Shown here one piece after another: positions 51,680 to 60,208 of a DNA stretch of 64,000 nt. Within the stretch, counting starts at the first letter, position 1. Every line of letters starts with the position of its first letter. The DNA is taken from contig CAMVFE010000001.1 in NCBI GenBank assembly GCA_947166705.1, positions 62,001 to 126,000 of the forward strand, written 5' to 3'. The notes beneath the pieces are model-generated. The model did not search any database. It saw only the letters and a program-made list of their open reading frames with translations, and was not told the DNA's origin. Source of the stretch: an uncultured Clostridia bacterium (GTDB lineage Bacteria > Bacillota > Clostridia > Christensenellales > Aristaeellaceae). The position numbers and the translations under genes were made by a program.

Positions 51680-53026
51680 TCAGCAGTCCGCGTCCGGAAC
51701 TTCTTCCTCCGCCGCCGGTGCTTTTCCTTCCAGATATTCCGCCGTCCTGATCTGAAAACGAAGCATGCGGATTTCCCGGCATCCGGCGTCCTGCACCGGG
51801 CAGGACGCGAAGGGCGTGCATTCCGGCAGGAACGGGCATTTCCGGCATTTCTCCCGGACGCTGTCCGTCCCGCGGATGCGTTCCTCCTTTTCCGGATCCG
51901 CGCTTCCGTCCGTCAGGTTCCCGTAGCGCATTTCCTCCGAGCAGTGCTCGCACGCGTACAGGCTGCCGTCCGGCCCGATCACGACGCTTCCCATGTCCGC
52001 CATGCAGTGGCGGTTCCTGAAATCGTACAGGGTGAAGCGAGAATCCCGCGCCCGGAAGCCGAAGGAGCGGATCAGCGGCCGCGATTCCGCGATCTTCCGC
52101 CACAGCGCCGGGCTGCCCCCGCTTTCCCGTACGGCGTTCAGCCCGCTCAGGTAAACGTCCACGTTCGATTTGTCCGGCACCGCCTCCGCCAGGTCGGAAA
52201 GGAAGGCGCCGACCCCGCCGATGTTCTCCTCGTCCACATTGCTCCGGACGGAAACCTTCACGCCCCGCTCCGCCAGCATCCGGACGGCGCTGAGCACCCG
52301 GCGATAATGCCCCTTCCCGGCGGGATACCTTTTGCGGGCGGCGTAGTCCGCTTCGTCCCCGTCCATGGAAACCTGCGCGTGCCGGATCTGCCAGGGCCCC
52401 GCCATCCGGTCCGCGGTTTTCTCCGTGATCAGGCTGCCGTTCGTGGTGATGTTGCCCTGGAAGGGAATGCCGGCCTCCCGGACGCGCTCCGTGATGAAAT
52501 CGATCACCGCCGGCGCGGCCAGCGGTTCTCCGCCGAACCAGTTCAGGACGATCTCCCCGGGGCGGCGCGTCCGGATGATATACTCCGCCGTCTTCTCCGC
52601 GGTCTCCTGCGTCATGGTCGTCTGCGGCCGGCCCTCCTCGAAGCAGTAGACGCAGCGCGCGTTGCACGCGGTGGTCGGAAGGATGGTGTACCCCGCGATC
52701 CCCTTCCGCCGGACCATCGCGTGCATGATCCGGAAAACGCCCATGTAGAACGCGCATTCGTCCTTCCCCTCCGGGACAAGGTAATACGCGCGGATCAGCT
52801 CCTCCAGCTCCCCGTTCCCCGCGGCCTCCTCCGCCGTGACGCGCTCCGGCAGCCTGCCCTCCGGCTCTGCCAGCTGCCTGGTCAGGGTATGGAACCACAG
52901 CCGCCTGCCTTCATGCTCGAAGGGCAGCGCGAACTGCGACCGGACGTAGGCGCCGTCCCGCCGCACCGCCTGCGGCGGCAGGATTTTCCGCAGCGCGGGA
53001 TCTGCCCTGCGGCATTCCTTCAGCAT
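51680..53026 (-). CDS. Radical SAM/SPASM peptide maturase
   Basis: A 448-residue protein from ATG at 53026, overlapping the kinase-like gene stop by 7 bases; the upstream open frame is a shadow. Residues 1-110 are an N-terminal part without an obvious RRE. C121-N-A-R-C125-V-Y-C128 is the CX3CX2C site for the [4Fe-4S] cluster that binds SAM. GEIVLNWFGGEPLAAP is the GGEP-type SAM motif. The C-terminal SPASM cysteines include YACEHC and CRKCPFLPEC...CPVQDAGC, which bind auxiliary clusters. Such enzymes make thioether or C-C/C-O crosslinks in RiPPs. The reaction type cannot be read here; two precursor cysteines make a thioether possible. Confidence 0.9.
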   Translation of the reverse strand: MLKECRRADPALRKILPPQAVRRDGAYVRSQFALPFEHEGRRLWFHTLTRQLAEPEGRLPERVTAEEAAGNGELEELIRAYYLVPEGKDECAFYMGVFRIMHAMVRRKGIAGYTILPTTACNARCVYCFEEGRPQTTMTQETAEKTAEYIIRTRRPGEIVLNWFGGEPLAAPAVIDFITERVREAGIPFQGNITTNGSLITEKTADRMAGPWQIRHAQVSMDGDEADYAARKRYPAGKGHYRRVLSAVRMLAERGVKVSVRSNVDEENIGGVGAFLSDLAEAVPDKSNVDVYLSGLNAVRESGGSPALWRKIAESRPLIRSFGFRARDSRFTLYDFRNRHCMADMGSVVIGPDGSLYACEHCSEEMRYGNLTDGSADPEKEERIRGTDSVREKCRKCPFLPECTPFASCPVQDAGCREIRMLRFQIRTAEYLEGKAPAAEEEVPDADC

Positions 53027-53754
53027 CCGAATACCCCCCTGTACGCGGTCTTCGCCGCCTCCGGCGACATATTGCATTCCAGCCCGTAAAAGGCCGCCCT
53101 GTCCAGCATTTCCTGCCGAAGTGCCATCGTCCTTTTCGCCTCCTCCGGATCCTCCGGCATCCAGGAATGCTTCGCCATCAGCAGGAACGCCTCGTCCCGG
53201 GTCAGCGGGGCAATCCGGTTCCCCTCGCTCCGCCGCACCCGGATCACCGCCTTCAGCGGGGCACTGACGTTCCTGCTCAGCCGGTGCTTCCCGTCCCAGG
53301 GCGATCCGTGGACCATGACCCGATCCTCCGAAAGCCTCAGCAGAGGCTTGTCGTCGTTGATCATCCACACCCGGTCTCCGAAGGCCTCCCGCCAGAGGCG
53401 GGCCTGGGTGCTCTTCCCGGTCCCGCTCGGCGCGGTGAATATGACCGCTTCCCCGTCCATGCACAGGGCGGAGCCGTGAAGCAGCAGCACGCCGAAAGGC
53501 AGCAGCGCCTGGACGATCAGCCGGTGCAGGGCATTGTTTTCGAGGTAGCTGTCCGCCACGCGCTCGTATCGGAAGCCCTGTCTTTCGGCCATCCGGTCCA
53601 TCTCGAGGCGCGTCCGACGCAGGTCATCCTCCGAGGGCTCCACCGCCGCTTTCGGCTCCCTGTCCGTCAGATAGTTCGCCAGGAAGTCCCGGTTCTCTTC
53701 AAACCTGCATTTCACCTGAACCGGCACCCCGGCCAGCTCCGCCGTGAAGGTCAT
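53020..53754 (-). CDS. HPr-kinase-like P-loop protein of a RiPP-type operon
   Basis: A 244-residue protein. LLHGSALCMDGEAVIFTAPSGTGKSTQARLW (Walker A at 108-116) and MINDDKPLLRL (acidic motif) resemble the HPrK/P family C-terminal domain. In RiPP and lasso-peptide clusters similar proteins phosphorylate serine or threonine in the precursor. It is the first gene of the RiPP-like operon, coupled to the radical SAM gene. The precursor C-terminal part has several Ser and one Thr as possible targets, which is inference. Confidence 0.8.
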   Translation of the reverse strand: MTFTAELAGVPVQVKCRFEENRDFLANYLTDREPKAAVEPSEDDLRRTRLEMDRMAERQGFRYERVADSYLENNALHRLIVQALLPFGVLLLHGSALCMDGEAVIFTAPSGTGKSTQARLWREAFGDRVWMINDDKPLLRLSEDRVMVHGSPWDGKHRLSRNVSAPLKAVIRVRRSEGNRIAPLTRDEAFLLMAKHSWMPEDPEEAKRTMALRQEMLDRAAFYGLECNMSPEAAKTAYRGVFGC

Positions 53755-53815
53755 ATCCGTTTGTCCCCTACTTTTTATTTATTCAGGCCATCCGCTTGCA
53801 AATCGGAATCCAGCT

Positions 53816-53845
53816 TTTATACAGCAGCTTGATCAGATCGCCCAA
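53816..53845 (-). promoter_or_regulatory. Possible promoter of the RiPP-like operon
   Basis: Minus strand TTGGGC (53840-53845), 18-base spacer, TATAAA (53816-53821), about 60 bases before the start codon. A moderate match only. Confidence 0.35.
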
Positions 53846-53907
53846 AGTGAAAGCACTACAACCTATTCCCGGATCACATTATTATGCGTCAGCCGGTTGC
53901 CCCGCTG

Positions 53908-54129
53908 TCACCGGCTGAATGCTTCATAATAAAAATGTAGGAACCTACACGAGGGGCTTGAAAAAACAAGTTGGTTCTGCTTGAACAGTACTTCTCCAGC
54001 CCGGAGTTTATCGCCAGAATTGTCAAAGCATTCAATGACATCCAGTCTGTCCAATACCTGCTGCAGCGTGTAGTCCATAAAGAGATTGTTGTCCTGCATC
54101 TGTTTCTTAATGTAGGAAATCTTTAACAT
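53908..54129 (-). pseudogene. Possible C-terminal remnant of an IS1634/IS4-type transposase
   Basis: A 73-codon frame containing MQDNNLFMDYTLQQVLDRLDVIECF and GEVLFKQNQL, which resembles from memory the C-terminal tail of IS1634-type transposases; no catalytic residues are present. It lies in an otherwise gene-poor stretch (53755-54195) at the edge of the AT-rich island. It could instead be a chance frame; unverified. Confidence 0.35.
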
Positions 54130-54195
54130 CTAACACTTTTAGAACAGTCCTGCTTGGTCTCTATTTCTAGAAAACCAAGCCCCAAATGTAATGCA

Positions 54196-55538
54196 CTATT
54201 TTGCTGCGTTAGAGACATCTGACAAGTATTGATCTTGAATAATTTGGTATTTGTTTTTGTAAAATTCTTCGGCAGCATTCCAATTTTTTCGTTCAAATTG
54301 TTCACCAGTTAGCTGTTCTGCGATTACCCAAGTGCTAAATTTATAGTCTCCTCTCCAATCTTTTGTCGATTTAAGATTAGTTTGTGTAAGGTTAGATACA
54401 ATCAATAACACACATAATATACACAGCAAAACCTTCACTATAGCCGCTCCTTTTTCAGTTTCAATGCATTTGAGCTTTTTGATAACACTGGAAAACAGAT
54501 CATAAAAACATAGCACAATGAAAGAGTAGAACGGGAGCAGAACTCTGGTGGCAATATAGCCTTTATGCATAATAAGTTGCATTAAAATATTCGTTGCAAT
54601 GAATATAACCAACATCATTGGCAAATCTTGTTTCGAAAAGTCTTTTCTCAAGAATAGTATGGCTACAGCGCCACAAATCAAGGCAAGAAGCGCAAGAATA
54701 AACGCCAGCGTGTTGTTATTAGTAAACATTCTTGTATAGCCTTCAACAACGCTACTAAAGAAGTTCTGTGCTCTACCTGTATAAAGTGGCTTTCCTTCAG
54801 AACTAATATTCATGTGAAACTTAACCATTAATAAAGTGAAAACAATGAAAAATAGGAAAAAGATACCACACTTTTTCAGTAAATGTTTAATCGTTTTTCT
54901 CTGAATTATGCGAAGCAAGCAGATTAATCCGACTGCCGGATATAGTAGAAGTACTATAGTATTAGAAAAAACTCCCATGCTCATATATACCATCAACCAA
55001 TTTAAATGCTTCATCTCAAAATAATCAGAGTCGATCCACTTTTTATATGCAAGGAATGCAAAAAAACGCAAGTGTTCGCCATACCATAACCACGTGCAAG
55101 GCCATAAAACTCCAGAAGATAGTAATTGCTTACAAGAAAGAATAATGTAGTTAGTGAAAATTGTTTCCTTTTGTATCCATAACCAACGCCAATGAGATAG
55201 AGAACGAAAAAAACTAATGATGGCAGCCTGATTAGAAACTCATTGTAATCAACTCCTGTGATCAAATGGCAAAGATTAATCAGCATGGAGTTTAGCCAAT
55301 GGTTATTTGCTATACAACCTGCTTTACTATACAAATGCCGCAATGTGTTATAGTTGAACAAATCAATTCTGCCAAAATTCATATAAGTATATGCCTCGTC
55401 ATAAGTGATGCCTGAGACAATACTCCTGATAAGCACGATCGCAAATAGTAAAAGAAAATAACCAAAAAGCAACCAAAACAAAAGGCGAATTGCCTTATTG
55501 TCTATCCACTTTCTGTTTGTTTCCTGAACATTCATCAT
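54196..55538 (-). pseudogene. Frameshifted GT-C-like membrane glycosyltransferase
   Basis: Two overlapping frames (55538-55011 and 55071-54196) together make a continuous protein of about 445 residues. The first has SGITYDEAYTYMNFGRIDLFNYNTLRHLY, NNHWLNSMLIN, LIRLPSLVFFVLYLIGVGYGYKR and LLEFYGLARGYGMA, a typical RgtA/ArnT-like GT-C start with the DE motif in the first loop. The frames join at a run of seven T (minus strand, 55060-55066); an eighth T would give GYGMANTCVFFAFLAYKKW and restore one gene. The codon use is AT-rich, unlike the neighbours. It may be a true pseudogene, a phase-variable gene or a sequencing error. Confidence 0.75.
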
Positions 55539-55590
55539 ACCTCACCTCATGTTGACATGGGGGAGTACTTTATACCGAGTGGGGGCAAAA

Positions 55591-55785
55591 TCACCTTACC
55601 ACCCACACCCCGTTCTCATCCGTAAAAAACGGAAGCTCCGGGGAATCGGCGGCCGGAAAGCAGTATGTAGCGGCCCGGATCCCAAAGCCTGCGCAGAACA
55701 CCGCCGCCAGCAGGATTCCCGGAAGCATGATCTTCGAAAGGAAACGCCGAAGCGAAGCCCTCTCCCTTTTTTCCATCGCGATCAA
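55591..55785 (-). pseudogene. Truncated second copy of the STT3-type gene (N-terminus only)
   Basis: A 64-codon frame with FLSKIMLPGILLAAVFCAGF, then GIRAATYCFPAADSPELPFF and TDENGVWVVR before a stop. It aligns with FRKLLPGILLAVVFCAAF...FFQDEDGEPYL at the N-terminus of the intact 811-residue protein at 48766. The rest of the gene is absent; the AT-rich GT-C gene follows. With the peptide at 55834 it keeps the same gene order as the intact operon. Confidence 0.75.
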
Positions 55786-55833
55786 AGCCTTTCCGCCCTT
55801 TATTCCTTTACGGCATCGGCAGGCTGAGGAACG

Positions 55834-55941
55834 TCATATGGCAGCACCGCCGATACTGTTCGGATCCAGATCAGCTGTCATAATCAGGACCGCATCGTCC
55901 CCGATTTCTATCCCTTCTATCTCCAGCTTTTCATAAGCCAT
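55834..55941 (-). CDS. Second precursor-like small peptide, possibly decayed
   Basis: A 35-residue frame from ATG at 55941, or 38 residues if the TTG at 55950 is used, then (M)EKMAYEKLEIEGIEIGDDAVL. This matches MEKTAYEKPEMEVIELEDDAIL of the peptide at 51223 over the leader. The C-terminal part MTADLDPNSIGGAAI has no cysteine and no sequon. No good ribosome binding site stands before either start. With the STT3 fragment just downstream it is probably a remnant of a duplicated precursor-STT3 unit. Confidence 0.65.
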   Translation of the reverse strand: MAYEKLEIEGIEIGDDAVLIMTADLDPNSIGGAAI

Positions 55942-55976
55942 CTTCTCCAAGGGATATCCCATATAGACAATCACTG

Positions 55977-58103
55977 TCAGTTTACTGTCTCAATGGTCTG
56001 GGTCTGCTTTAAGGATTCAGAAGGGTCTGTTTCTTCCAGGTACATGGCCGTCATATAAAAACTCAATAACCTTTTATCTCCACTTTCTCCTAATTCCCTT
56101 GGGGAAACAGCATCCGGAATTTCAATCCTTAATTTGAGTTTTCCATTCACAATTGTTCCTTTGGGGATGATAAATTCGAATGTCTTAGGATTGTTTATTT
56201 CTGAATCCATTACTAAGATATTGTTTGCATATGCTCTGACCGTTTGATGATCGTTATAAATTCTATTATAATCAAAGTGAACCTTTAGATCTTTTTCGAT
56301 TTCCTTGTTGAATTTGAAAGAGGCAACCGCTTCGTGTCCCGTCATCCATGTTGCGTTTTCTTCACTTAGGCCCAGGCCTAAATTCCAGTATTGCCTTGCA
56401 GTACCGTCTCCTATAAATGATAGTTTGTCTCCCAAAGTATAATCCCTGTATTCTGAGGCTACGAAATGGAAATTTGATTCTTTATTCCCTTCTGAATCAA
56501 CACTGTATTCAGTCAAAGTCGGAAGATAATCACCCAAAGCACCATCCCATATATAGTAAAAATACTGCCGCTGTCTTTCATCTTTCTCTGGAATGTCAAA
56601 AACAGATTCGCCAAATCGATGGTCCAGATTCAATCCAATTTCTTCCATCACTGTTGCTTGTAAATCTCCATGGCAAACAGGCGCATCCGATACTTTAAGC
56701 TTACCCCGGCTGCCCACAGGCTTAATAAGCAAAACAGGATTGGTAAATAATTCATCAGTACGGCCATGATCTGCAGTAATTATTATCAAGGAATTATCGT
56801 ATACACCTAGTTTCGTCAACTGTGCCATATATTCATAAACAATTGCTAAACATGCTTTCGATTCTGAAATGCAATCAGCACTTCCATCTGTCACCGTTTC
56901 AAGGTTTTCATTAAGCGTAAACGGAGGATGTGGCCCATTTAAGTGGATTACACTATATCTGTTTCCATCCTTTTGAATTTTCAGCGGATTCGATCGGAGC
57001 CAATTATAATACCAGGCATTATCATCGCTGAACAATTCTTTGTTATCGAAAGAACCGCTCTTTTTCCATTTGTTGAATTCATCACTGTAAAGCCAGACAA
57101 ACCTTTTCAACGCATCAGGGAAAAACCTGAAAGCAGCAAATTGATAAAGAGTCTTTGTCAATCCTGCGTAAGAGGAAACAATGGGTCTCGACTCAGAATA
57201 ATTGCAAATCAACCGGTTGCCTTTATCCGTCTCAACAAATAAGGGATCTGTATAGATTCCTATTGAATAACCATTTTCTGAAAGCAAATCATAATAATCC
57301 GTTTTTTTGAACGCTTCTCTAATATACTCTCTTAATGGCATCTCATTTCTGTTTATCTGTCCGGTTAGCATGTATGGTAATGATCCCGCGGTAGTCGGAT
57401 ACATACAGGTAACATTGCGAAAATAAACAAACCCATCCAACGGCTCAATGTATCTTTCATCATTCTGGTTTATTTCATCAAAATAATCCTGATCGAATGT
57501 ATCCAGAACAAAAACTATCACATTACGGTTTTCGGATATTTCATCCAGTCCTTCTGTAGTCAGAGTTTTCTTAATTCCTGCTGTACCTTGCCCGCCGTTA
57601 TTGACAATGAGCATAATCATAACAGCCGACAACTGAATTGCCAGCAGTAAATAAGACCCATACTGGATACATTTCCTGCCAATATTTGGCTTGATAAACA
57701 TTATTACAACTGGAAGTGCCAATATTGCTAACCATAATGCAGCATCCTTTATCTCTCTCCCCAAGTATTGACTCCAGTCAATCATCCGGCCATCTAAAAC
57801 ACCATAATCAGCATTGATAAAATTACCTTGGACATAAAGACATAGTGAAAGGCCAAACAGAGTGCACATAAAAAACTCCCGGCCCTTTTGTGGAATTAGC
57901 ACGCCAACGACAGAGAGAATTACGAATGATAAAAACGCACACAAGATGCAGGGAAGAACAATATCCGTCAGTGAAAACCATAATTCACTTTGATTGGTCA
58001 AGTATACAATCAACGGACAACATATTCCCGCTGTTACAGCCAGTAACGCTGCCGTTGGAAAAATTGTTTTCAGTGCTGTTTTGTAATCCTTCATAATGGT
58101 CAT
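55977..58103 (-). CDS. Membrane-anchored sulfatase-fold protein
   Basis: A 708-residue protein of AT-rich composition. Five hydrophobic helices lie in residues 10-180, then a sulfatase/alkaline-phosphatase fold: NVIVFVLDTFDQDYFDEI near 200, TTAGSLPYMLTGQ with a threonine nucleophile, HLNGPHPPFTL and IIITADHGRTDE. The C-terminal 150 residues are a separate beta-rich domain. This is close to phosphoglycerol/phosphoethanolamine transferases of the LTA-synthase type. It ends 36 bases before the second precursor-like peptide. Substrate unknown; the base composition suggests a different origin from the surrounding genes. Confidence 0.75.
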   Translation of the reverse strand: MTIMKDYKTALKTIFPTAALLAVTAGICCPLIVYLTNQSELWFSLTDIVLPCILCAFLSFVILSVVGVLIPQKGREFFMCTLFGLSLCLYVQGNFINADYGVLDGRMIDWSQYLGREIKDAALWLAILALPVVIMFIKPNIGRKCIQYGSYLLLAIQLSAVMIMLIVNNGGQGTAGIKKTLTTEGLDEISENRNVIVFVLDTFDQDYFDEINQNDERYIEPLDGFVYFRNVTCMYPTTAGSLPYMLTGQINRNEMPLREYIREAFKKTDYYDLLSENGYSIGIYTDPLFVETDKGNRLICNYSESRPIVSSYAGLTKTLYQFAAFRFFPDALKRFVWLYSDEFNKWKKSGSFDNKELFSDDNAWYYNWLRSNPLKIQKDGNRYSVIHLNGPHPPFTLNENLETVTDGSADCISESKACLAIVYEYMAQLTKLGVYDNSLIIITADHGRTDELFTNPVLLIKPVGSRGKLKVSDAPVCHGDLQATVMEEIGLNLDHRFGESVFDIPEKDERQRQYFYYIWDGALGDYLPTLTEYSVDSEGNKESNFHFVASEYRDYTLGDKLSFIGDGTARQYWNLGLGLSEENATWMTGHEAVASFKFNKEIEKDLKVHFDYNRIYNDHQTVRAYANNILVMDSEINNPKTFEFIIPKGTIVNGKLKLRIEIPDAVSPRELGESGDKRLLSFYMTAMYLEETDPSESLKQTQTIETVN

Positions 58104-58300
58104 TGTGAAGATCTCATTGCTTTAGAGAACTCCCCATTACCTCCTTCCGTATTTTTACGTAACCCCCATTAATTCCCATAGCCTCTATGCCTTTTTCGCC
58201 TCGACGATCCTGCACTGTACAGTACGTACAATACCGTCACGGTCCGCTGCAGGCATAATGCGGCCAATAGTTACTCTTGGATTTATTCACTGTCGAAAAA

Positions 58301-60208
58301 TTATGCCAAACCTGCATATTCCATTCGCATTCCCCAAACCCCTTCTTTTTCATCTTCATCCCGGATACTGTAGTCTTCCCTCCGCAGGGTCAGATTCGGA
58401 TTGTAATAAGGATCCCCTTTGCCCCGGAATGCCTGCCATTTCTCCCGAAAATGGGCTGCTTCCGTCTCAAACCGCTCCCTGTTTCTGCCCTCTTCATCCA
58501 GTCCCCGGCTTTTGGATTCAAAGTGGTACAGCTCCGCGAAGGGAGTGAAAACGATGAAATACCCCTTCCCGCGGATTCTCAGGCAGAAATCCACGTCGTT
58601 CAGTCCTACCCGGAACGATTCGTCCAGCCCGGACACCTCGTCATAGACTTTCCGGGAAATCATCATACAGGCGCCCGTAACCGCGGAAACGTTCTGCGCC
58701 ACAGCCAGCCTGGACATATAGCCCTCCGCCCCACGCGGAAAACCACGAAACGCGTGTCCCGCCGCAATCCCGGTTCCGATGATGACTCCCGCATGCTGAA
58801 CCGTATCGTCCGGATAATACAGCATGCATCCCACCGCGCCGACATCCCCGCGCTGCGCAAACATCAGCATTTCCTCCAGCCATCCGGGCGTAATGACTTC
58901 CGTGTCATTATTCAGCAGCAGAACATACTCCCCGGTTGCAAAAGAAACACCGTAATTGCATACCGCGGAGAAGTTGAACTCTTTATCCCATCTGACAACC
59001 CGGATCCTGGGATCGGACCCGGTGATTTCCTGGTAATACCGGAAGATTTCATCCCGGCTGCTGTTGTTTTCAACGATGATGATCTCCCAGTTCTGCCAGG
59101 TCGTTTTTTTTCGGATGGAATCAACGCACTTCCGCAGGTCCTCCGGATGATCCATATTCGGAATCACGATGGAAACCCGGGGGCTTCCGATGATCCGGTA
59201 TCTGACCCGGCATGTCCCGGGAACTGCAGCGTCCAGCACCTCACCCGTCATCCCGGTCCGCTTCAGATATGCGGAAACCGCGTTTTTTGCGCCATCCGGG
59301 TATGAGAACCCGTTCCCTCTTTCAGAACCGCCTCCGATTCTTTGATAATACAGTTCTTTCGGTATATGAACAACGGAATGGGCGTTCTCCGTCAGTCGAA
59401 GAACCAGATCATAATCCCGGTCTGTTTCAGGATCCGGGCTGTATCCGTCCCCCGCCTTTTCCATCAGCCCGCGGCTGAATACCGAAAGATGGCCGATGTA
59501 GTTGCAGCTCCGCAGCAGATCGGGTGAATAATCCGGTTTGAACAGAAAACGCCTGACGTCTTTGAGTTTTTGACTGAAAATGGCTTCGTCCGTGTATATA
59601 AAATCCGCCGACTGAAGGTCGATCGCTTTCGCCGTTTCAAATAAAGCCGAAGGATGCAGCAGATCTTTCGGGGACAGAAATGCCAGATACTCTCCTTTGG
59701 CCATGCTCAGACAGGCATTACAGACGTCTGAGAAGCCTGGATTCCCCTCCATGTGCTGATACCAGATCCGGGGATCTTTCCTTGCCATTTTCCGGCAGTA
59801 CCTGCCTGTTTCCGACTGCTCGGGTCCGCCATCCGCGATGCACAGCTCCCATTTCTCATACGTCTGGTTCAGAACAGACCGAACCGTCTCCCTGAGTCGC
59901 GCGGCGGGAACCGTGCCGCAAACCGGAACCATCAGGCTGAACAGGACGTTGCCGTCCCAAACCGTATTCCGCTGCCTCCATTTCTCTTCGCCGGCAACCC
60001 TGTATCCCCGGTAACTGTGTGGATGGTTCATATTGACGTAATCGTCATACCTTTTTCTTGCCTCCGCCGGACCCAGCGTTATCCAGCATCGAAGGGTCCG
60101 CAGATACAGATAGAACATCTCGTGCCTGTGCAGAAACGCGTCCATACGGTTCAGGATGACCGTCCGGTCCTGCGCTGGTTCTTCTGTCCTTTTGCTGTCC
60201 GTGCTCAT
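58301..60208 (-). CDS. Double-domain family 2 glycosyltransferase
   Basis: A 635-residue protein with two GT-A domains. The first (about 85-310) has FSLMVPVCGTVPAARLRETVRSVLNQTYEKWELCIADGG and FLSPKDLLHP. The second (about 345-600) has VSIVIPNMDHPEDLRKCVDSI, LLNNDTEVITPGWLEEML (DxD-like) and GLDESFRVGLNDVDFCLRIRGKGY. The pattern is that of rhamnan/O-antigen-type double GT2 enzymes. Its start overlaps the stop of the GT4 gene by 4 bases. It probably builds a surface glycan chain. Confidence 0.9.
   Translation of the reverse strand: MSTDSKRTEEPAQDRTVILNRMDAFLHRHEMFYLYLRTLRCWITLGPAEARKRYDDYVNMNHPHSYRGYRVAGEEKWRQRNTVWDGNVLFSLMVPVCGTVPAARLRETVRSVLNQTYEKWELCIADGGPEQSETGRYCRKMARKDPRIWYQHMEGNPGFSDVCNACLSMAKGEYLAFLSPKDLLHPSALFETAKAIDLQSADFIYTDEAIFSQKLKDVRRFLFKPDYSPDLLRSCNYIGHLSVFSRGLMEKAGDGYSPDPETDRDYDLVLRLTENAHSVVHIPKELYYQRIGGGSERGNGFSYPDGAKNAVSAYLKRTGMTGEVLDAAVPGTCRVRYRIIGSPRVSIVIPNMDHPEDLRKCVDSIRKKTTWQNWEIIIVENNSSRDEIFRYYQEITGSDPRIRVVRWDKEFNFSAVCNYGVSFATGEYVLLLNNDTEVITPGWLEEMLMFAQRGDVGAVGCMLYYPDDTVQHAGVIIGTGIAAGHAFRGFPRGAEGYMSRLAVAQNVSAVTGACMMISRKVYDEVSGLDESFRVGLNDVDFCLRIRGKGYFIVFTPFAELYHFESKSRGLDEEGRNRERFETEAAHFREKWQAFRGKGDPYYNPNLTLRREDYSIRDEDEKEGVWGMRMEYAGLA

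Noticed and set aside
53755-53907. Possible intact insertion-sequence end with inverted repeats
   Set aside because: I could not find a convincing pair of terminal inverted repeats or target duplication around the transposase-like tail.
54123-54305. 60-codon minus-strand frame
   Set aside because: It is out of frame with, and inside, the end of the GT-C pseudogene and the adjoining gap.
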